Under the pieces are notes generated by a model. It was given only the letters and a program-made list of their open reading frames with translations. It was not told the DNA's origin and made no database searches. A stretch of DNA of 64,000 nt from Stenotrophomonas sp. SAU14A_NAIMI4_8 (GTDB taxonomy: Bacteria; Pseudomonadota; Gammaproteobacteria; Xanthomonadales; Xanthomonadaceae): NCBI RefSeq assembly GCF_003086695.1, contig NZ_CP025999.1:3858344-3922343 (forward strand), written 5' to 3'. Made by a program: the position numbers and the translations under genes. Numbering within the stretch: position 1 is the stretch's first letter; each line of letters opens with the position of its first letter. Below are positions 49,571 through 59,741 of this stretch, piece by piece.

Positions 49571-49671
49571 GCCGTGCGCTCCCGTGCTGGATAGATGGGA
49601 GCATATTAGATCGATCCAGATAAGGAATGCGAAGGCGGTCCCACTCCGCATGCGGGAGTGGAACGCGGGCC

Positions 49672-50091
49672 TCAGGCCTTCTTGATGACGGTGCGCTTGC
49701 CGATGGTGCTGGTCTTGCCCGCCGTCGGCTTGGCCAGGCCGGGAATCAGGAAATCGGTGACCTTGTGGCCCTTGGACACCTTGGCCGCCAGCCAGCGCGG
49801 CATGCGCCCGCGGCCGGTCCAGGTCAGGCGCTTGTATTCGGGGTCGCGGTATTTGGGCGCCACTTTGCCGGACTTGCGGCGGGTGGTCTTGCGGGCCGGC
49901 GCGGGCGCGGTGTCGGCATCGTCACCGAACAATTCTTCGATGGTGTAACCGGCTTCGGCGGCGGCGGCCTTCAGCAGGCGGCGCACGGCGGCGGCCGGGC
50001 GACGGGAGGTGATCAGCGCCTTGCGCTGTTCAGCGGCGGCCACCAGGGCGCCCAGCTCGCGCAGGCTGAGCGATTCGATATCGATAGTCAT
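49672..50091 (-). CDS. H-NS family nucleoid-associated protein
   Basis: 139 aa. An N-terminal helical dimerisation region (MTIDIESLSLRELGALVAAAEQRKAL, about 1-70), a basic linker (APARKTTRRKSGKVAPK) and the DNA-binding motif YRDPEYKRLTWTGRGRMPRWLAAKV (the TWTGRGRxPxW form of H-NS), then a lysine-rich tail. It is the Xanthomonas XrvA/H-NS type. It silences AT-rich, often acquired, DNA; the low-G+C patch at about 50.7-52.6 kb next door is such DNA. Confidence 0.93.
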   Translation of the reverse strand: MTIDIESLSLRELGALVAAAEQRKALITSRRPAAAVRRLLKAAAAEAGYTIEELFGDDADTAPAPARKTTRRKSGKVAPKYRDPEYKRLTWTGRGRMPRWLAAKVSKGHKVTDFLIPGLAKPTAGKTSTIGKRTVIKKA

Positions 50092-50163
50092 GGGGGGGAA
50101 AGGTCCATGTTGGCGGGCGGGGTGTCAAGCTGGGTTTACAGGACACCCGACGCCCGGCGCGGC

Positions 50164-50613
50164 CTATGGGTGAATGGCGTAGACGAAGAAGGCGTCGTCG
50201 CGCTCCCATCCCAGGCCTTCGTACAGCCGCTGCGCAGGCAGGTTGCTGCGGCCGGTTTGCAGTTCCAGGCGCCCCGCGCCACGCCGACGTGCCTCGTCGG
50301 TTGCCGCGATCATCAGCGCACGGGCGAGGCCCTGGCGACGTGCCGATTGCGAGATATACAGGTCGTACAGAATGAAACTGCGCTGCGCGCTTACTGAATC
50401 GAACAGTGGGTACAACTGGGTAAACCCGACGATTCCGTGTTCTTCGGATTCGATTACCAGCACCAGTGAATCGCCGGCCTGTAACCGATCGCGCATGAAG
50501 GTCGTGGCCAGTTCAAGGTCGGCAGGCTGTTCGTAGAACTGCCGGTAATCGTTGAAGAGCGCAGCGACCTGCGGGAGGTCGGAAGAGGACGCGATGCGGA
50601 TGGTGGGTGCCAT
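50164..50613 (-). CDS. GNAT family N-acetyltransferase
   Basis: 149 aa from ATG 50613, preceded by AAGGAGG at six bases, a very strong site. The GNAT fold: IRIASSSDLPQVAALFNDYRQFY, the central strands LVLVIESEEHGIVGFTQLYPLF and RSFILYDLYISQSARRQGLARALMIAA, with acetyl-CoA loop RRQGLA, and AGRLELQTGRSNLPAQRLYEGLGWERD. Substrate unknown. The open frame continues to 50724 but that start is rejected. Confidence 0.93.
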   Translation of the reverse strand: MAPTIRIASSSDLPQVAALFNDYRQFYEQPADLELATTFMRDRLQAGDSLVLVIESEEHGIVGFTQLYPLFDSVSAQRSFILYDLYISQSARRQGLARALMIAATDEARRRGAGRLELQTGRSNLPAQRLYEGLGWERDDAFFVYAIHP

Positions 50614-50801
50614 GGGGAGCCTCCTTGCAGAGGCCTGAGCGTGGCGCTGGGGGTGTGAGCGTGTTGTTGAAGGCTGGCTGGCGGGGGGCATGGCAGGCCG
50701 CCACGCCCCATACATACACTCCAAAACCAGAGTCCCCGGAGCGAGTTATTGCACAGTGGCGGGCAAAGCATCACTATCCGCAGACGACAACTGGAAGGAG
50801 C

Positions 50802-51605
50802 ATGGACGTGCTGAAGATTCCAAAGAAGGTCTCGGACAGGTGGCCGACAACAGTAAAGTCTCTTGTTTCTGTCGCCGTTTCCCATAAGACCAAGGATGTG
50901 TCTGAAGCGGACACAGTGACCCTCGTCAAGGACATGCTTGCCGACATTTTCGGTTATGACAAATACAACGAACTGACGAGCGAACAGCAGATCAGAGGAA
51001 CCTTCTGCGACTTGGCGGTGAGGATCGACGGCAAGATCAGGGTCCTGATTGAAGTGAAAGCTGCCGCCATCTCGTTGAACGAGACCCACCTGCGTCAGGC
51101 CATCAACTACGGTGCCCACGAGGGAATCGAATGGATCGTGCTGACGAACGCACTCGAGTGGCGGCTGTACAGGATCAAGTTCGGTCAGCCTATCGAGTAC
51201 GAACTCGTTTCATCGTTCTGCATTGCAGATATCAACTTGAAGAACGACGAGGACCAGCGCAAATTGTTCCTGCTCTGTCGAGAAGGGATCACCTCCGATG
51301 CGATGGGCCTGTATCACCAGCACATCTCGGTTCTCAATAAGTTTACGGTTGCCCAGGTTGTTCTCGGAGAGCCCGTTGTTACTGTGATCCGCCGCGAGTT
51401 GCGCCGCCTCTTCCCCGAGTTGAAGATCGAGCCAGAGGCCGTAGTTGAGCTTCTAAACAACGAGATTCTGAAGCGCGAAGTGCTGGACGGGGAAAAAGTA
51501 AAGGACGCACAGCAGCGTATCCGACGGGCGGTCTCCAAGAATTCGAAGGCGCAGGCGAAGAAATCCAGCCTGGCTGATTCTGAGCAAGAGCCTGCAATGA
51601 GCTAG
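50802..51605 (+). CDS. HsdR N-terminal-like PD-(D/E)XK nuclease protein
   Basis: 267 aa. Residues ~40-120 form the restriction-endonuclease-like core seen at the N terminus of type I R subunits: GTFCDLAVRIDGKIRVLIEVKAAAISLNETHLRQAINYGAHEGIEWIVLTNALEWRLYRI, with catalytic D..ExK (CDLAV...LIEVKA) and the Q of RQAINY. There is no helicase motor, so this is a stand-alone nuclease-type protein. The C-terminal 80 residues are helical and charged (RELRRLFPELKIEPEAVVELL). Base composition is clearly lower in G+C than its neighbours, and the codons differ, which suggests acquisition. AAGGAG lies one base before the ATG, so GTG 50808 may be the real start. An anti-phage role is possible but unproven. 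Confidence 0.8.
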   Translation: MDVLKIPKKVSDRWPTTVKSLVSVAVSHKTKDVSEADTVTLVKDMLADIFGYDKYNELTSEQQIRGTFCDLAVRIDGKIRVLIEVKAAAISLNETHLRQAINYGAHEGIEWIVLTNALEWRLYRIKFGQPIEYELVSSFCIADINLKNDEDQRKLFLLCREGITSDAMGLYHQHISVLNKFTVAQVVLGEPVVTVIRRELRRLFPELKIEPEAVVELLNNEILKREVLDGEKVKDAQQRIRRAVSKNSKAQAKKSSLADSEQEPAMS

Positions 51606-51632
51606 GCCCTGGGGACGCGCAGCGTCCCCAGG
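51604..51632. terminator. hairpin between convergent genes
   Basis: CCTGGGGACGC-GCA-GCGTCCCCAGG, directly after the nuclease gene stop. There is no strong T tract on either side. Confidence 0.65.
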
Positions 51633-51684
51633 CTTCAAGCCAATGCGCGATCAAATCTAGGTGAGACCGTTCGACCCATGCACC

Positions 51685-52575
51685 TCATCCGAATCGCGCT
51701 TCCTGAGCTTCCAATCCTGCCTCATACCGCTTCAGGAGCTCTTGGAGCACGTAAGCAGAGCCGACGGCGTTCATATAGCGCCCCGTCAATCGAAAATTCC
51801 TGAACAGATGCAATGGATCGGCGACCATCGTTCCCTTCACGATCGAGCCCGCAAACGCATGCGTCTCTTGGGCAATGAACCTCGCCAACTGCGCAGTTGC
51901 GTAGGTCAGTGCACCTATCGAGAGGAAGTGCAATTCATCCTTATCAGTAAGCGACGGTGCAAAAGCACTCATCAGCGAGGAATTTCGCCCACCGTGAGTG
52001 CTCTCAGAGAAGACGTTCTTTGCATGGCGGTGCCTGTCGACGAGCGATTTGGAGAGATCTGCTTCGGTTCCACATGCCAAGAGATACTGATGCACTTTGT
52101 CGTATACCTTCCCGTACCCGATGTGTTTGTTCCAGAACTCGTTGGTATCGCGGGTTGCGGCAAACGCTTCGCATGTTTCAGCACTGAGCGCCAGCGCCAT
52201 TGCAATCTCAATGTCCTCAATGAACGTGCGCGCCAAGACTCGCGCTGTCATGTCCTGCCCAATGGCCAGGAGATCGCGTATCGAGATGACATCGCGCTTG
52301 AGCTTGGAGACCGTTACCGCGAAACCGGCAAGGTTGCTGCTTAGCGGAGCCTCGTAGAGGTAGCGCTCAAACTGCACGAAAAACTGGATGCTCTCGTCTA
52401 ACAGGACAAACCACGGCTGCAGGTAGTCATCGATACGCTTTGCCAAGCGCTCTCTCGTTTCCTGCATGGCAACCGAGACATTGATGCGCCCGCAATCCGC
52501 AGGTACGACAGCAGCCGACTGCAATCGACTGGCTTGATCAACCAGCGTCTTTACGACAGATTCCTCTATTTTCAT
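51685..52575 (-). CDS. hypothetical protein (orphan, low G+C)
   Basis: 296 aa, not recognised. It appears mostly alpha-helical: an N-terminal helix (KIEESVVKTLVDQASRLQSAA), a long central bundle (LKRDVISIRDLLAIGQDMTARVLARTFIEDIEIAMALALSAETCEAFAA) and an E/H/R-containing segment WNKHIGYGKVYDKVHQYLL. The RTFIEDIEIAMAL block recalls helical DUF5677-like proteins, which is weak inference. Base composition is distinctly lower in G+C than the core genes around it. It is convergent with the HsdR-N protein and ends near the tRNA-Ile2 locus; the pair looks like one acquired unit. Confidence 0.72.
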   Translation of the reverse strand: MKIEESVVKTLVDQASRLQSAAVVPADCGRINVSVAMQETRERLAKRIDDYLQPWFVLLDESIQFFVQFERYLYEAPLSSNLAGFAVTVSKLKRDVISIRDLLAIGQDMTARVLARTFIEDIEIAMALALSAETCEAFAATRDTNEFWNKHIGYGKVYDKVHQYLLACGTEADLSKSLVDRHRHAKNVFSESTHGGRNSSLMSAFAPSLTDKDELHFLSIGALTYATAQLARFIAQETHAFAGSIVKGTMVADPLHLFRNFRLTGRYMNAVGSAYVLQELLKRYEAGLEAQEARFG

Positions 52576-52802
52576 GCCAGGTACGATTCCGCTCTCCGGG
52601 TGTGAAGGACGTTCTTCGCTTCTTCTCGCATTTGATCATATAGCCGACTTGCGCACGCGTCTTCTTGCGCGCGGCCAGAATCTGAGCCCAGATCGGGTTC
52701 AACCGGGAAGTATTGGAAATGCGAGCGAGAAAAAAGCCAGCACAGCCGGACGCAGCGTTGTGCCGGTCGTTGGACCGACTTCAACAACGCTGGGCAGATG
52801 TT

Positions 52803-52878
<76 letters not shown>

Positions 52879-52922
52879 TGCGCAGCGCCACAGTGTAGTG
52901 GAGCCCGCCCTTACCTCGCTAC

Positions 52923-53234
52923 TCAGTCTTCAGCTGCGAGCACCGTCGCGACCTGCCGCAACCGATCTTCAGCAGCCTCTGCGTACACCTGCATCTCCAG
53001 CAGATGCTCACGAAACAGGATCACTGCGCTCCTAACGCCCTCCAACCCCGACCGGTTCTCCCCACCAAACCCCTCAACCAAACCCGCGCCAGACTGTGTC
53101 AGCAACGCGAACGTCGCTCGCCGGGCAAAGCCCCAGCGATCCTCAAGCTCGTCCCGCATCACATCATTCCAGTCCAGCAGCGGCAGGAAATCGGGAACGT
53201 CTCGATCCGCCTCAACAGGCTCAACATCATTCAT
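52923..53234 (-). CDS. hypothetical protein
   Basis: 103 aa, not recognised. An acidic N-terminal tail (MNDVEPVEADRDVPDFLPLLDW) is followed by two amphipathic helices (VMRDELEDRWGFARRATFALLTQ and SAVILFREHLLEMQVYAEAAEDRLRQVATVLAAED). No signal peptide, no membrane segment and no known motif. It lies between tRNA-Ile2 and the YjjJ gene, on the same strand as both. Its G+C content is nearer the core than the patch to the left. Confidence 0.7.
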   Translation of the reverse strand: MNDVEPVEADRDVPDFLPLLDWNDVMRDELEDRWGFARRATFALLTQSGAGLVEGFGGENRSGLEGVRSAVILFREHLLEMQVYAEAAEDRLRQVATVLAAED

Positions 53235-53416
53235 GGCTGTACTCCAGATGCAGGGTCAATCGAAGCAACAGCCCGCCCCGGGAAGGGTGCGACGTGTTGC
53301 GCGTCTGCATCGGTACCGGGGTGTCCGGTCCGCCTACGAGGTGTGTTGAGCACCTGCCAAACCAGCGTGCGGCAGCCAGAGAGAGAGTTCAAACGGCAAA
53401 CGCGACACCGGAACAA

Positions 53417-53439
53417 TCCGCCGGGCATGGCCCGGCGCT
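53417..53439 (-). repeat. GTAG-type REP element
   Basis: Minus strand: GTAGCGCCGGGCC, ATGCCCGGCG. It ends 12 bp before the yjjJ-like stop. Confidence 0.85.
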
Positions 53440-53450
53440 ACCAGACCGGA

Positions 53451-54851
53451 TCACCCAAACCGCGCGCCCATCGCCAGCACCCGCTCAGCATTCATCGCCG
53501 CCAAGGCACGCAGCCCGGCCGAGCCCACGCGCGCCTCCCCCGCCGCGCGCTCCCAGAACTCCGCCGCCAGCGGCACCGCCCAGCGCAGGTGTTCCAGCTC
53601 GCCGCTGCCACGCGGTGCCACGGCGTCCAGCGGCGCATCCTGCCTCAGCACGCCCAGCCGCGACGGTGCCAGCGACATCGGAAGCATGTCGTACGCCGGC
53701 GCCAAGGGCAGCGCGCCGCGGTCCACGAAGTGGAAACCCACGTTGCCCTGGTGCATGTCGGTGTTGCCGATCAGGCGACCAAACGCATGCAGCCGCGCCA
53801 TGGCCTGCACGGTGCGCGCCGACAACCAGCCCATCGCCTGCAGTTGCGCACCGGCAGAGGGCCAGTCCAGCGTGGCTTCGCCGGTGAAGGCGGCCGACAG
53901 CGCCAGCAGCGAGACGAAGCCACGCCGCCCCAGCAGATCGGCGGTGCGGTCGAACCTCTCCACTTCCAGGAACGTATGCGTGGGTGTCTGCAGCAGCTCG
54001 CTGTGGGCGGCATTCATGCCGGCGCCGCGCAGGGTCTGCAGGGCCAGGTGTTCGCAGACCAGCAGGTCGGCCCAGCGCTGTGCAGCGTCGCCTCCCTCGG
54101 GTTGGGCGAACTTCACCAGTACCGCGCGTCGCCCGCCTGCGCTTTCCACGGTGGCGGTGAACTTGGGCTGCTCGCCGCCCGGTGATGAGCCCACGTCTTC
54201 GCCGGCCAACGCAGCACGCGCGCGCTCGGGGTACTGGCGCGCGCGGTCGGTCGCGTCCACGCGGTCCGGGGGTGCGTCCAGTGCAGCCAGAGCCGCCTGC
54301 ACTGCGTCCCCGCCCAGCAGCAGATCGCCGATTTCGGTGCCCCCGCCCTGCACCAGCGCCGTCAGCACGTCATCGCGCTGCCATCGGTTGAGGTCAGTCG
54401 GCAGGCCAAGCGCGCGGCCGCGCCCATGGGCGAAGCTGCGGCCCAGGAAGCCCTGCGGACGCAGGTCGTCCAGGTACCAGGGCAGACCGGGGAAGAATCC
54501 GGCCAAGTCGCCCTCGGGCGCACGCAGCAGGTTTGATCGCGCGCGGCTGGCGTCCACATGGAAGGTGTCGCCACTGAGCGCGACCAGCCGACCCAGCTCT
54601 TCCAGCGTGGCGTCTTCGCGCAGCCGGTACAGCGGCCATTCGCTGCCCACGCGCGAGGGTTGCCGCAGCGCGTAAGCGGTGGCGCGGGTCTGGCCCAGGC
54701 GCACCACCTGGTCGCCACTGGCGGCTACCAGACGGCTCAAGGTCATGCGGTTCACGCCCAGCCGTTCGGCCAGGACCGCCGCCGACATTGGCTGGCCCGG
54801 GGGAAGCTGGGCGATCAGGTCCTGGGGCTGAAGCAGTGGCGGGCGGGCCAT
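53451..54851 (-). CDS. HipA-family kinase toxin of the YjjJ type
   Basis: 466 aa. An N-terminal winged helix (about 15-60: MSAAVLAERLGVNRMTLSRLVAASGDQVVRLGQ) is fused to a HipA-like Ser/Thr kinase: GGEQPKFTATVESAGGRRAVLVKFAQP (ATP and Lys), LLVCEHLALQTLRGAGMNAAHSELLQT, HTFLEVERFDR, and the catalytic loop LIGNTDMHQGNVGFHF (HxDxHxxN form altered to NTDMHQGN) with APAYDMLPM (DFD-like metal Asp). In E. coli YjjJ is a HipA-like toxin whose HTH is fused in place of a separate HipB. No antitoxin gene is adjacent. Two 15-bp direct repeats flank its AT-rich promoter. Confidence 0.93.
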   Translation of the reverse strand: MARPPLLQPQDLIAQLPPGQPMSAAVLAERLGVNRMTLSRLVAASGDQVVRLGQTRATAYALRQPSRVGSEWPLYRLREDATLEELGRLVALSGDTFHVDASRARSNLLRAPEGDLAGFFPGLPWYLDDLRPQGFLGRSFAHGRGRALGLPTDLNRWQRDDVLTALVQGGGTEIGDLLLGGDAVQAALAALDAPPDRVDATDRARQYPERARAALAGEDVGSSPGGEQPKFTATVESAGGRRAVLVKFAQPEGGDAAQRWADLLVCEHLALQTLRGAGMNAAHSELLQTPTHTFLEVERFDRTADLLGRRGFVSLLALSAAFTGEATLDWPSAGAQLQAMGWLSARTVQAMARLHAFGRLIGNTDMHQGNVGFHFVDRGALPLAPAYDMLPMSLAPSRLGVLRQDAPLDAVAPRGSGELEHLRWAVPLAAEFWERAAGEARVGSAGLRALAAMNAERVLAMGARFG

Positions 54852-54868
54852 GGCAGTGTTTGCTGACG

Positions 54869-54883
54869 GAATAGTGTTACGTA
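54869..54883. promoter_or_regulatory. direct repeat 1, candidate YjjJ operator
   Basis: GAATAGTGTTACGTA, identical to 54978-54992 and lying 18 bp before the yjjJ-like ATG. The 94-bp segment between the two copies is AT-rich and holds candidate promoter boxes. Confidence 0.5.
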
Positions 54884-54977
54884 TTTAGCGCAAATGATCA
54901 GGCGCCGCAAGCATCCAATTATTCACAATTCTTTGTTTTAAAATGAATTACTCGAAAGCCACGGCAGGCAGATGCTC

Positions 54978-54992
54978 GAATAGTGTTACGTA
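54978..54992. promoter_or_regulatory. direct repeat 2, candidate YjjJ operator
   Basis: GAATAGTGTTACGTA, followed by AACA so that TGTTACGTAAACA is nearly palindromic. It is 109 bp from copy 1 (start to start). Confidence 0.5.
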
Positions 54993-55017
54993 AACAGTAC
55001 GAATATCGATACAAATC

Positions 55018-55040
55018 CGCCGGGCATGGCCCGGCGCTAC
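55018..55040 (-). repeat. GTAG-type REP element
   Basis: Minus strand: GTAGCGCCGGGCC, ATGCCCGGCG; the same sequence as 53417-53439. It adjoins the rpoD terminator. Confidence 0.85.
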
Positions 55041-55045
55041 CCCCC

Positions 55046-55074
55046 AAAAAAACCCCGCCGAAGCGGGGTTTTTT
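55046..55074 (-). terminator. rho-independent terminator of rpoD
   Basis: On the minus strand AACCCCGC-TTCG-GCGGGGTT is followed by TTTTT; the other strand also carries TTTTTT after the stem. Confidence 0.95.
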
Positions 55075-55098
55075 CAACACATCAGCCCAACCCGGAAA

Positions 55099-56955
<1,857 letters not shown>

Positions 56956-56998
56956 GTAGTGCTCGCGCCACCGGCTAGGGAGAAATAGGGAACGTAGC

Positions 56999-57007
56999 AT
57001 TATACCA
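56999..57007 (-). promoter_or_regulatory. extended -10 promoter of rpoD
   Basis: On the minus strand TGGTATAAT, 44 bp before the rpoD ATG. The -35 position is all G/C with no consensus, so the TGn extension would do the work. Confidence 0.65.
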
Positions 57008-57045
57008 GCCCGGGGCCCGGCCTGCCGGGCGGTGGTCCCGGCGGC

Positions 57046-57486
57046 CTAGGGCCTGAGGAGGAAGGTCACGGGACCGTCATTGACCAGGCTGACGACCATA
57101 TGGGCACCAAATCGGCCCGTTTCCACCCCCGCAGCATGATTTTCACGGCAGATATCGACAAATCGATTGAACCCGCGTTCAGCCTCGTCCGGCGGAGCGG
57201 CACTGGTGAAGCTGGGCCGCATGCCCGAACGGGTGTCCGCAGCCAGGGTGAACTGGCTGACCAGCAGCAGGCCGCCGCCGGTGTCGCGCAGCGAGCGGTT
57301 CATGCGCCCGGCCTCATCTGCGAATACACGGTAGCCAAGTAGGCGTTCGGCCATGCGCTGCAGCTGCGCCTCGGTGTCGCCCGGTTCCATGCCCACCAGG
57401 GCCAGCAGGCCCGGGCCGATCTGCCCCACCGCTTCGCCCTCTACGTGGACGGCGGCCTGGCTGACGCGCTGGATCAGGACGAGCAT
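57046..57486 (-). CDS. dtd: D-aminoacyl-tRNA deacylase
   Basis: 146 aa from ATG 57486 ([17 protein letters not shown]), with AAGGA nine bases upstream. The signature is [24 protein letters not shown] (SQFTL plus G-x-RPSF) and [13 protein letters not shown] (NxGPVT), the cross-subunit Gly-cisPro pair. It frees tRNA from D-amino acids and glycine. Divergent from the acyltransferase gene. Confidence 0.97.
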   Translation of the reverse strand: MLVLIQRVSQAAVHVEGEAVGQIGPGLLALVGMEPGDTEAQLQRMAERLLGYRVFADEAGRMNRSLRDTGGGLLLVSQFTLAADTRSGMRPSFTSAAPPDEAERGFNRFVDICRENHAAGVETGRFGAHMVVSLVNDGPVTFLLRP

Positions 57487-57548
57487 GCGGGGGCTTCCTT
57501 TGAACACGGCCGGCCACGATAGCAGCGCCCTTGGCTAAACTGGGGGCG

Positions 57549-58469
57549 ATGAATCCGCAACGCAAAGCCCGGCTGGTCTACCGCGCCACCACCCTGTTCG
57601 CCCGCCTGCCCTGGCCGCTGCTGCGGGGGTTCGCGCACGCCCTGGCCTGGGCGTGGATCCGCCTGGACGCCCGCGAAAGCCGGGTGACCCGCCGCAACCT
57701 GGAACTGGCCTACCCGGAACTGGACGCGACCACCCGCACCGCCCTGCACCGCCAGGTGCTGCGCTCGACCGCGCTGCAGGCCATCGAAACCCTGCGCTTG
57801 TGGAGCCAGAGCCCGGCCGACAACCTGCGGCTGCACCTGAAGGAGCGCCACGGCCAGGCCCTGTACGACGCCGCCCTGGCCAGCGGCAAGGGCGTGATCG
57901 TCGCCGCCCCGCACTTCGGCAACTGGGAGCTGTTGAACCAGTGGCTGGCCTCGCGCGGGCAGATCGCCATCGTCTACAAGCCACCGGAAGACGAGGCCGG
58001 CGATGCCTTCCTGCAGCTGGTGCGCGGCGGCCAGAACGTGCAGCAGGTGCGCGCCGAAGGCCCGGCGGTGCGCCAGCTGTTCAAGGTACTGAAGGACGGC
58101 GGTGCCACCGGCATCCTGCCCGACCAGCAGCCCAAGGCCGGCGACGGCGTGTTCGTGCCGTTCTTCGGCGTGCAGGCGCTGACCATGACCCTGGTCAACC
58201 GGCTGGCCGAGCGCACCGGCGCGACCGTGCTGTACGGCTGGTGCGAACGCATTGGTCCGGACATGGAATTCGCCCTGCACATCGAACCAACCGACCCGGC
58301 CGTGGCCGACCCGGACCCGCAGGTGGCCGTGGCCGCCCTCAATGCGGGCATTGAACGCATTGCCCGGCGCGACCCTTCGCAGTACCAGTGGACCTACAAG
58401 CGCTATACGCTGCGGCCGCCGGGCAGCGGCGAAGACGACCCCTACGCCACCGAAAAGCACCCGCACTGA
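57549..58469 (+). CDS. LpxL/HtrB-family lipid A acyltransferase-like protein
   Basis: 306 aa. It starts MNPQRKARLVYRATTLFARLPWPLLRGFAHALAWAW, with a membrane-anchoring helix. The HX4(D/E) catalytic motif is VAAPHFGNWELLNQWLA; the second block is GGATGILPDQQPKAGDGVFVPFFG. This is the late-acyltransferase family that adds secondary acyl chains to lipid A using acyl-ACP. TAAACT, a plausible -10, lies before the ATG. Which chain it adds cannot be told. Confidence 0.9.
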   Translation: MNPQRKARLVYRATTLFARLPWPLLRGFAHALAWAWIRLDARESRVTRRNLELAYPELDATTRTALHRQVLRSTALQAIETLRLWSQSPADNLRLHLKERHGQALYDAALASGKGVIVAAPHFGNWELLNQWLASRGQIAIVYKPPEDEAGDAFLQLVRGGQNVQQVRAEGPAVRQLFKVLKDGGATGILPDQQPKAGDGVFVPFFGVQALTMTLVNRLAERTGATVLYGWCERIGPDMEFALHIEPTDPAVADPDPQVAVAALNAGIERIARRDPSQYQWTYKRYTLRPPGSGEDDPYATEKHPH

Positions 58470-58531
58470 CGGCCGGACGCCGGCGATCGCGCTATGTTGA
58501 ATACGACGCCGGCGCCCCCATAGAGACTGCG

Positions 58532-59665
58532 ATGTCCGCCTCCCCCGGTCCTGCCATGCCTGCTTCTTCCCTGTTCGGCGACCCTGCCGCGATCCGCTGC
58601 GAACGCGCGGTGGCCGAACTGCGTGCCGGTCGCCCGGTCCTGCTGCACGACGGCCAGGGCCAGCGCCTGGCGGTGATCGCGCTGGACAGCGCCACCGCCA
58701 GCAGCTTCGCCGCCTTCGCCAAGGCCGCGCAGCAACGCCATTACCTGTTCCTGACCGCCACCCGCGCCCGCGTGCTGGGCGTGGAGGCCGCGCACGGCGC
58801 GCGCCTGCCGCTGGCCGGCATCGCCTTCGATGCGCTGCCGTCGCTGGGCTACCTGCGCGAGCCGGGCCCGATGCCGGACGGCTGGAGCGCGGGCGATGCC
58901 TTCGACGCCGGTGCGGTGGAACTGGCCCGCCTGGGCCTGCTGCTGCCGGCCATGGTGGCGGTGCGCCTGGCCGCCGACGACCGCACCTTCGATGGCGCCG
59001 CCGACGTGGCCCTGTGCGATCTGGCCGAAGGCGCTGCCCATGCCGCCCACGATTACGAACTGGTGGCGCGTTCGCCGGTGCCGCTGCGCGATGTGGGCAT
59101 GACCACCTTCGCCGTGTTCCGCGGCGGCGTGGCCCAGCGCGACCAGGTGGCGATCATCGTCGGCGAACCCGACCTGTCGGCCGTGGTGCCGGTGCGCGTG
59201 CATTCCTCGTGCCTGACCGGCGACCTGTTCGGTTCGCTCAAGTGCGACTGTGGCGACCAGCTGCGGCGCGGCCTGCGCAAGCTGAAGGAACTGGGCGGCG
59301 GCGTGCTGCTGTACCTGGACCAGGAAGGCCGCGGCACCGGCATTGCCGCCAAGATGCGCGCCTACGGCTACCAGCACGACGGCCTGGACACCATCGATGC
59401 CGACGCGCAGCTGGGCTTCGGTGCCGACGAGCGCCGCTACGGCAGCGCGGTGGCCATGCTGCACGGCCTGGGCATCACCCGCGTGGCCCTGCTCAGCAAC
59501 AACCCGACCAAGGCGCAGCGCCTGCGCAATGCCGGCATTGAAGTGCTGGACTGCATTCCGGTCACCGGCGAGATCACCGCCGAGAACGAGCAGTACCTGC
59601 GCACCAAGGCCGACCGCGCCGGCCACCTGCTGGATGTGGATGCGTTGATCCAGGCCGCCCAGTAA
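58532..59665 (+). CDS. ribA: GTP cyclohydrolase II fused to a degenerate RibB-like N-terminal domain
   Basis: 377 aa. The C-terminal ~200 residues are a normal GTP cyclohydrolase II: VPVRVHSSCLTGDLFGSLKCDCGDQL (three Zn-binding Cys), LLYLDQEGRGTGIAAKMRAY, DTIDADAQLGFGADERRYG and LLSNNPTKAQRLRNAG. The N-terminal ~150 residues align in layout with DHBP synthase (AIRCERAVAELRAGRPVLLHDGQGQRLAVIAL), but the acidic active-site loop of RibB (DDEDRENEGD) is replaced by HDGQGQRL, so it should be inactive. It makes the pyrimidine precursor of riboflavin. The start may be 58532 or 58556. Confidence 0.93.
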   Translation: MSASPGPAMPASSLFGDPAAIRCERAVAELRAGRPVLLHDGQGQRLAVIALDSATASSFAAFAKAAQQRHYLFLTATRARVLGVEAAHGARLPLAGIAFDALPSLGYLREPGPMPDGWSAGDAFDAGAVELARLGLLLPAMVAVRLAADDRTFDGAADVALCDLAEGAAHAAHDYELVARSPVPLRDVGMTTFAVFRGGVAQRDQVAIIVGEPDLSAVVPVRVHSSCLTGDLFGSLKCDCGDQLRRGLRKLKELGGGVLLYLDQEGRGTGIAAKMRAYGYQHDGLDTIDADAQLGFGADERRYGSAVAMLHGLGITRVALLSNNPTKAQRLRNAGIEVLDCIPVTGEITAENEQYLRTKADRAGHLLDVDALIQAAQ

Positions 59666-59741
59666 CGCGGCCGATTTGCTACCGTCAGCGCGGTGCGGCT
59701 GCGGCCGCCACCGCCCGCCCTGCTGCCCGACGGATGCCTGC

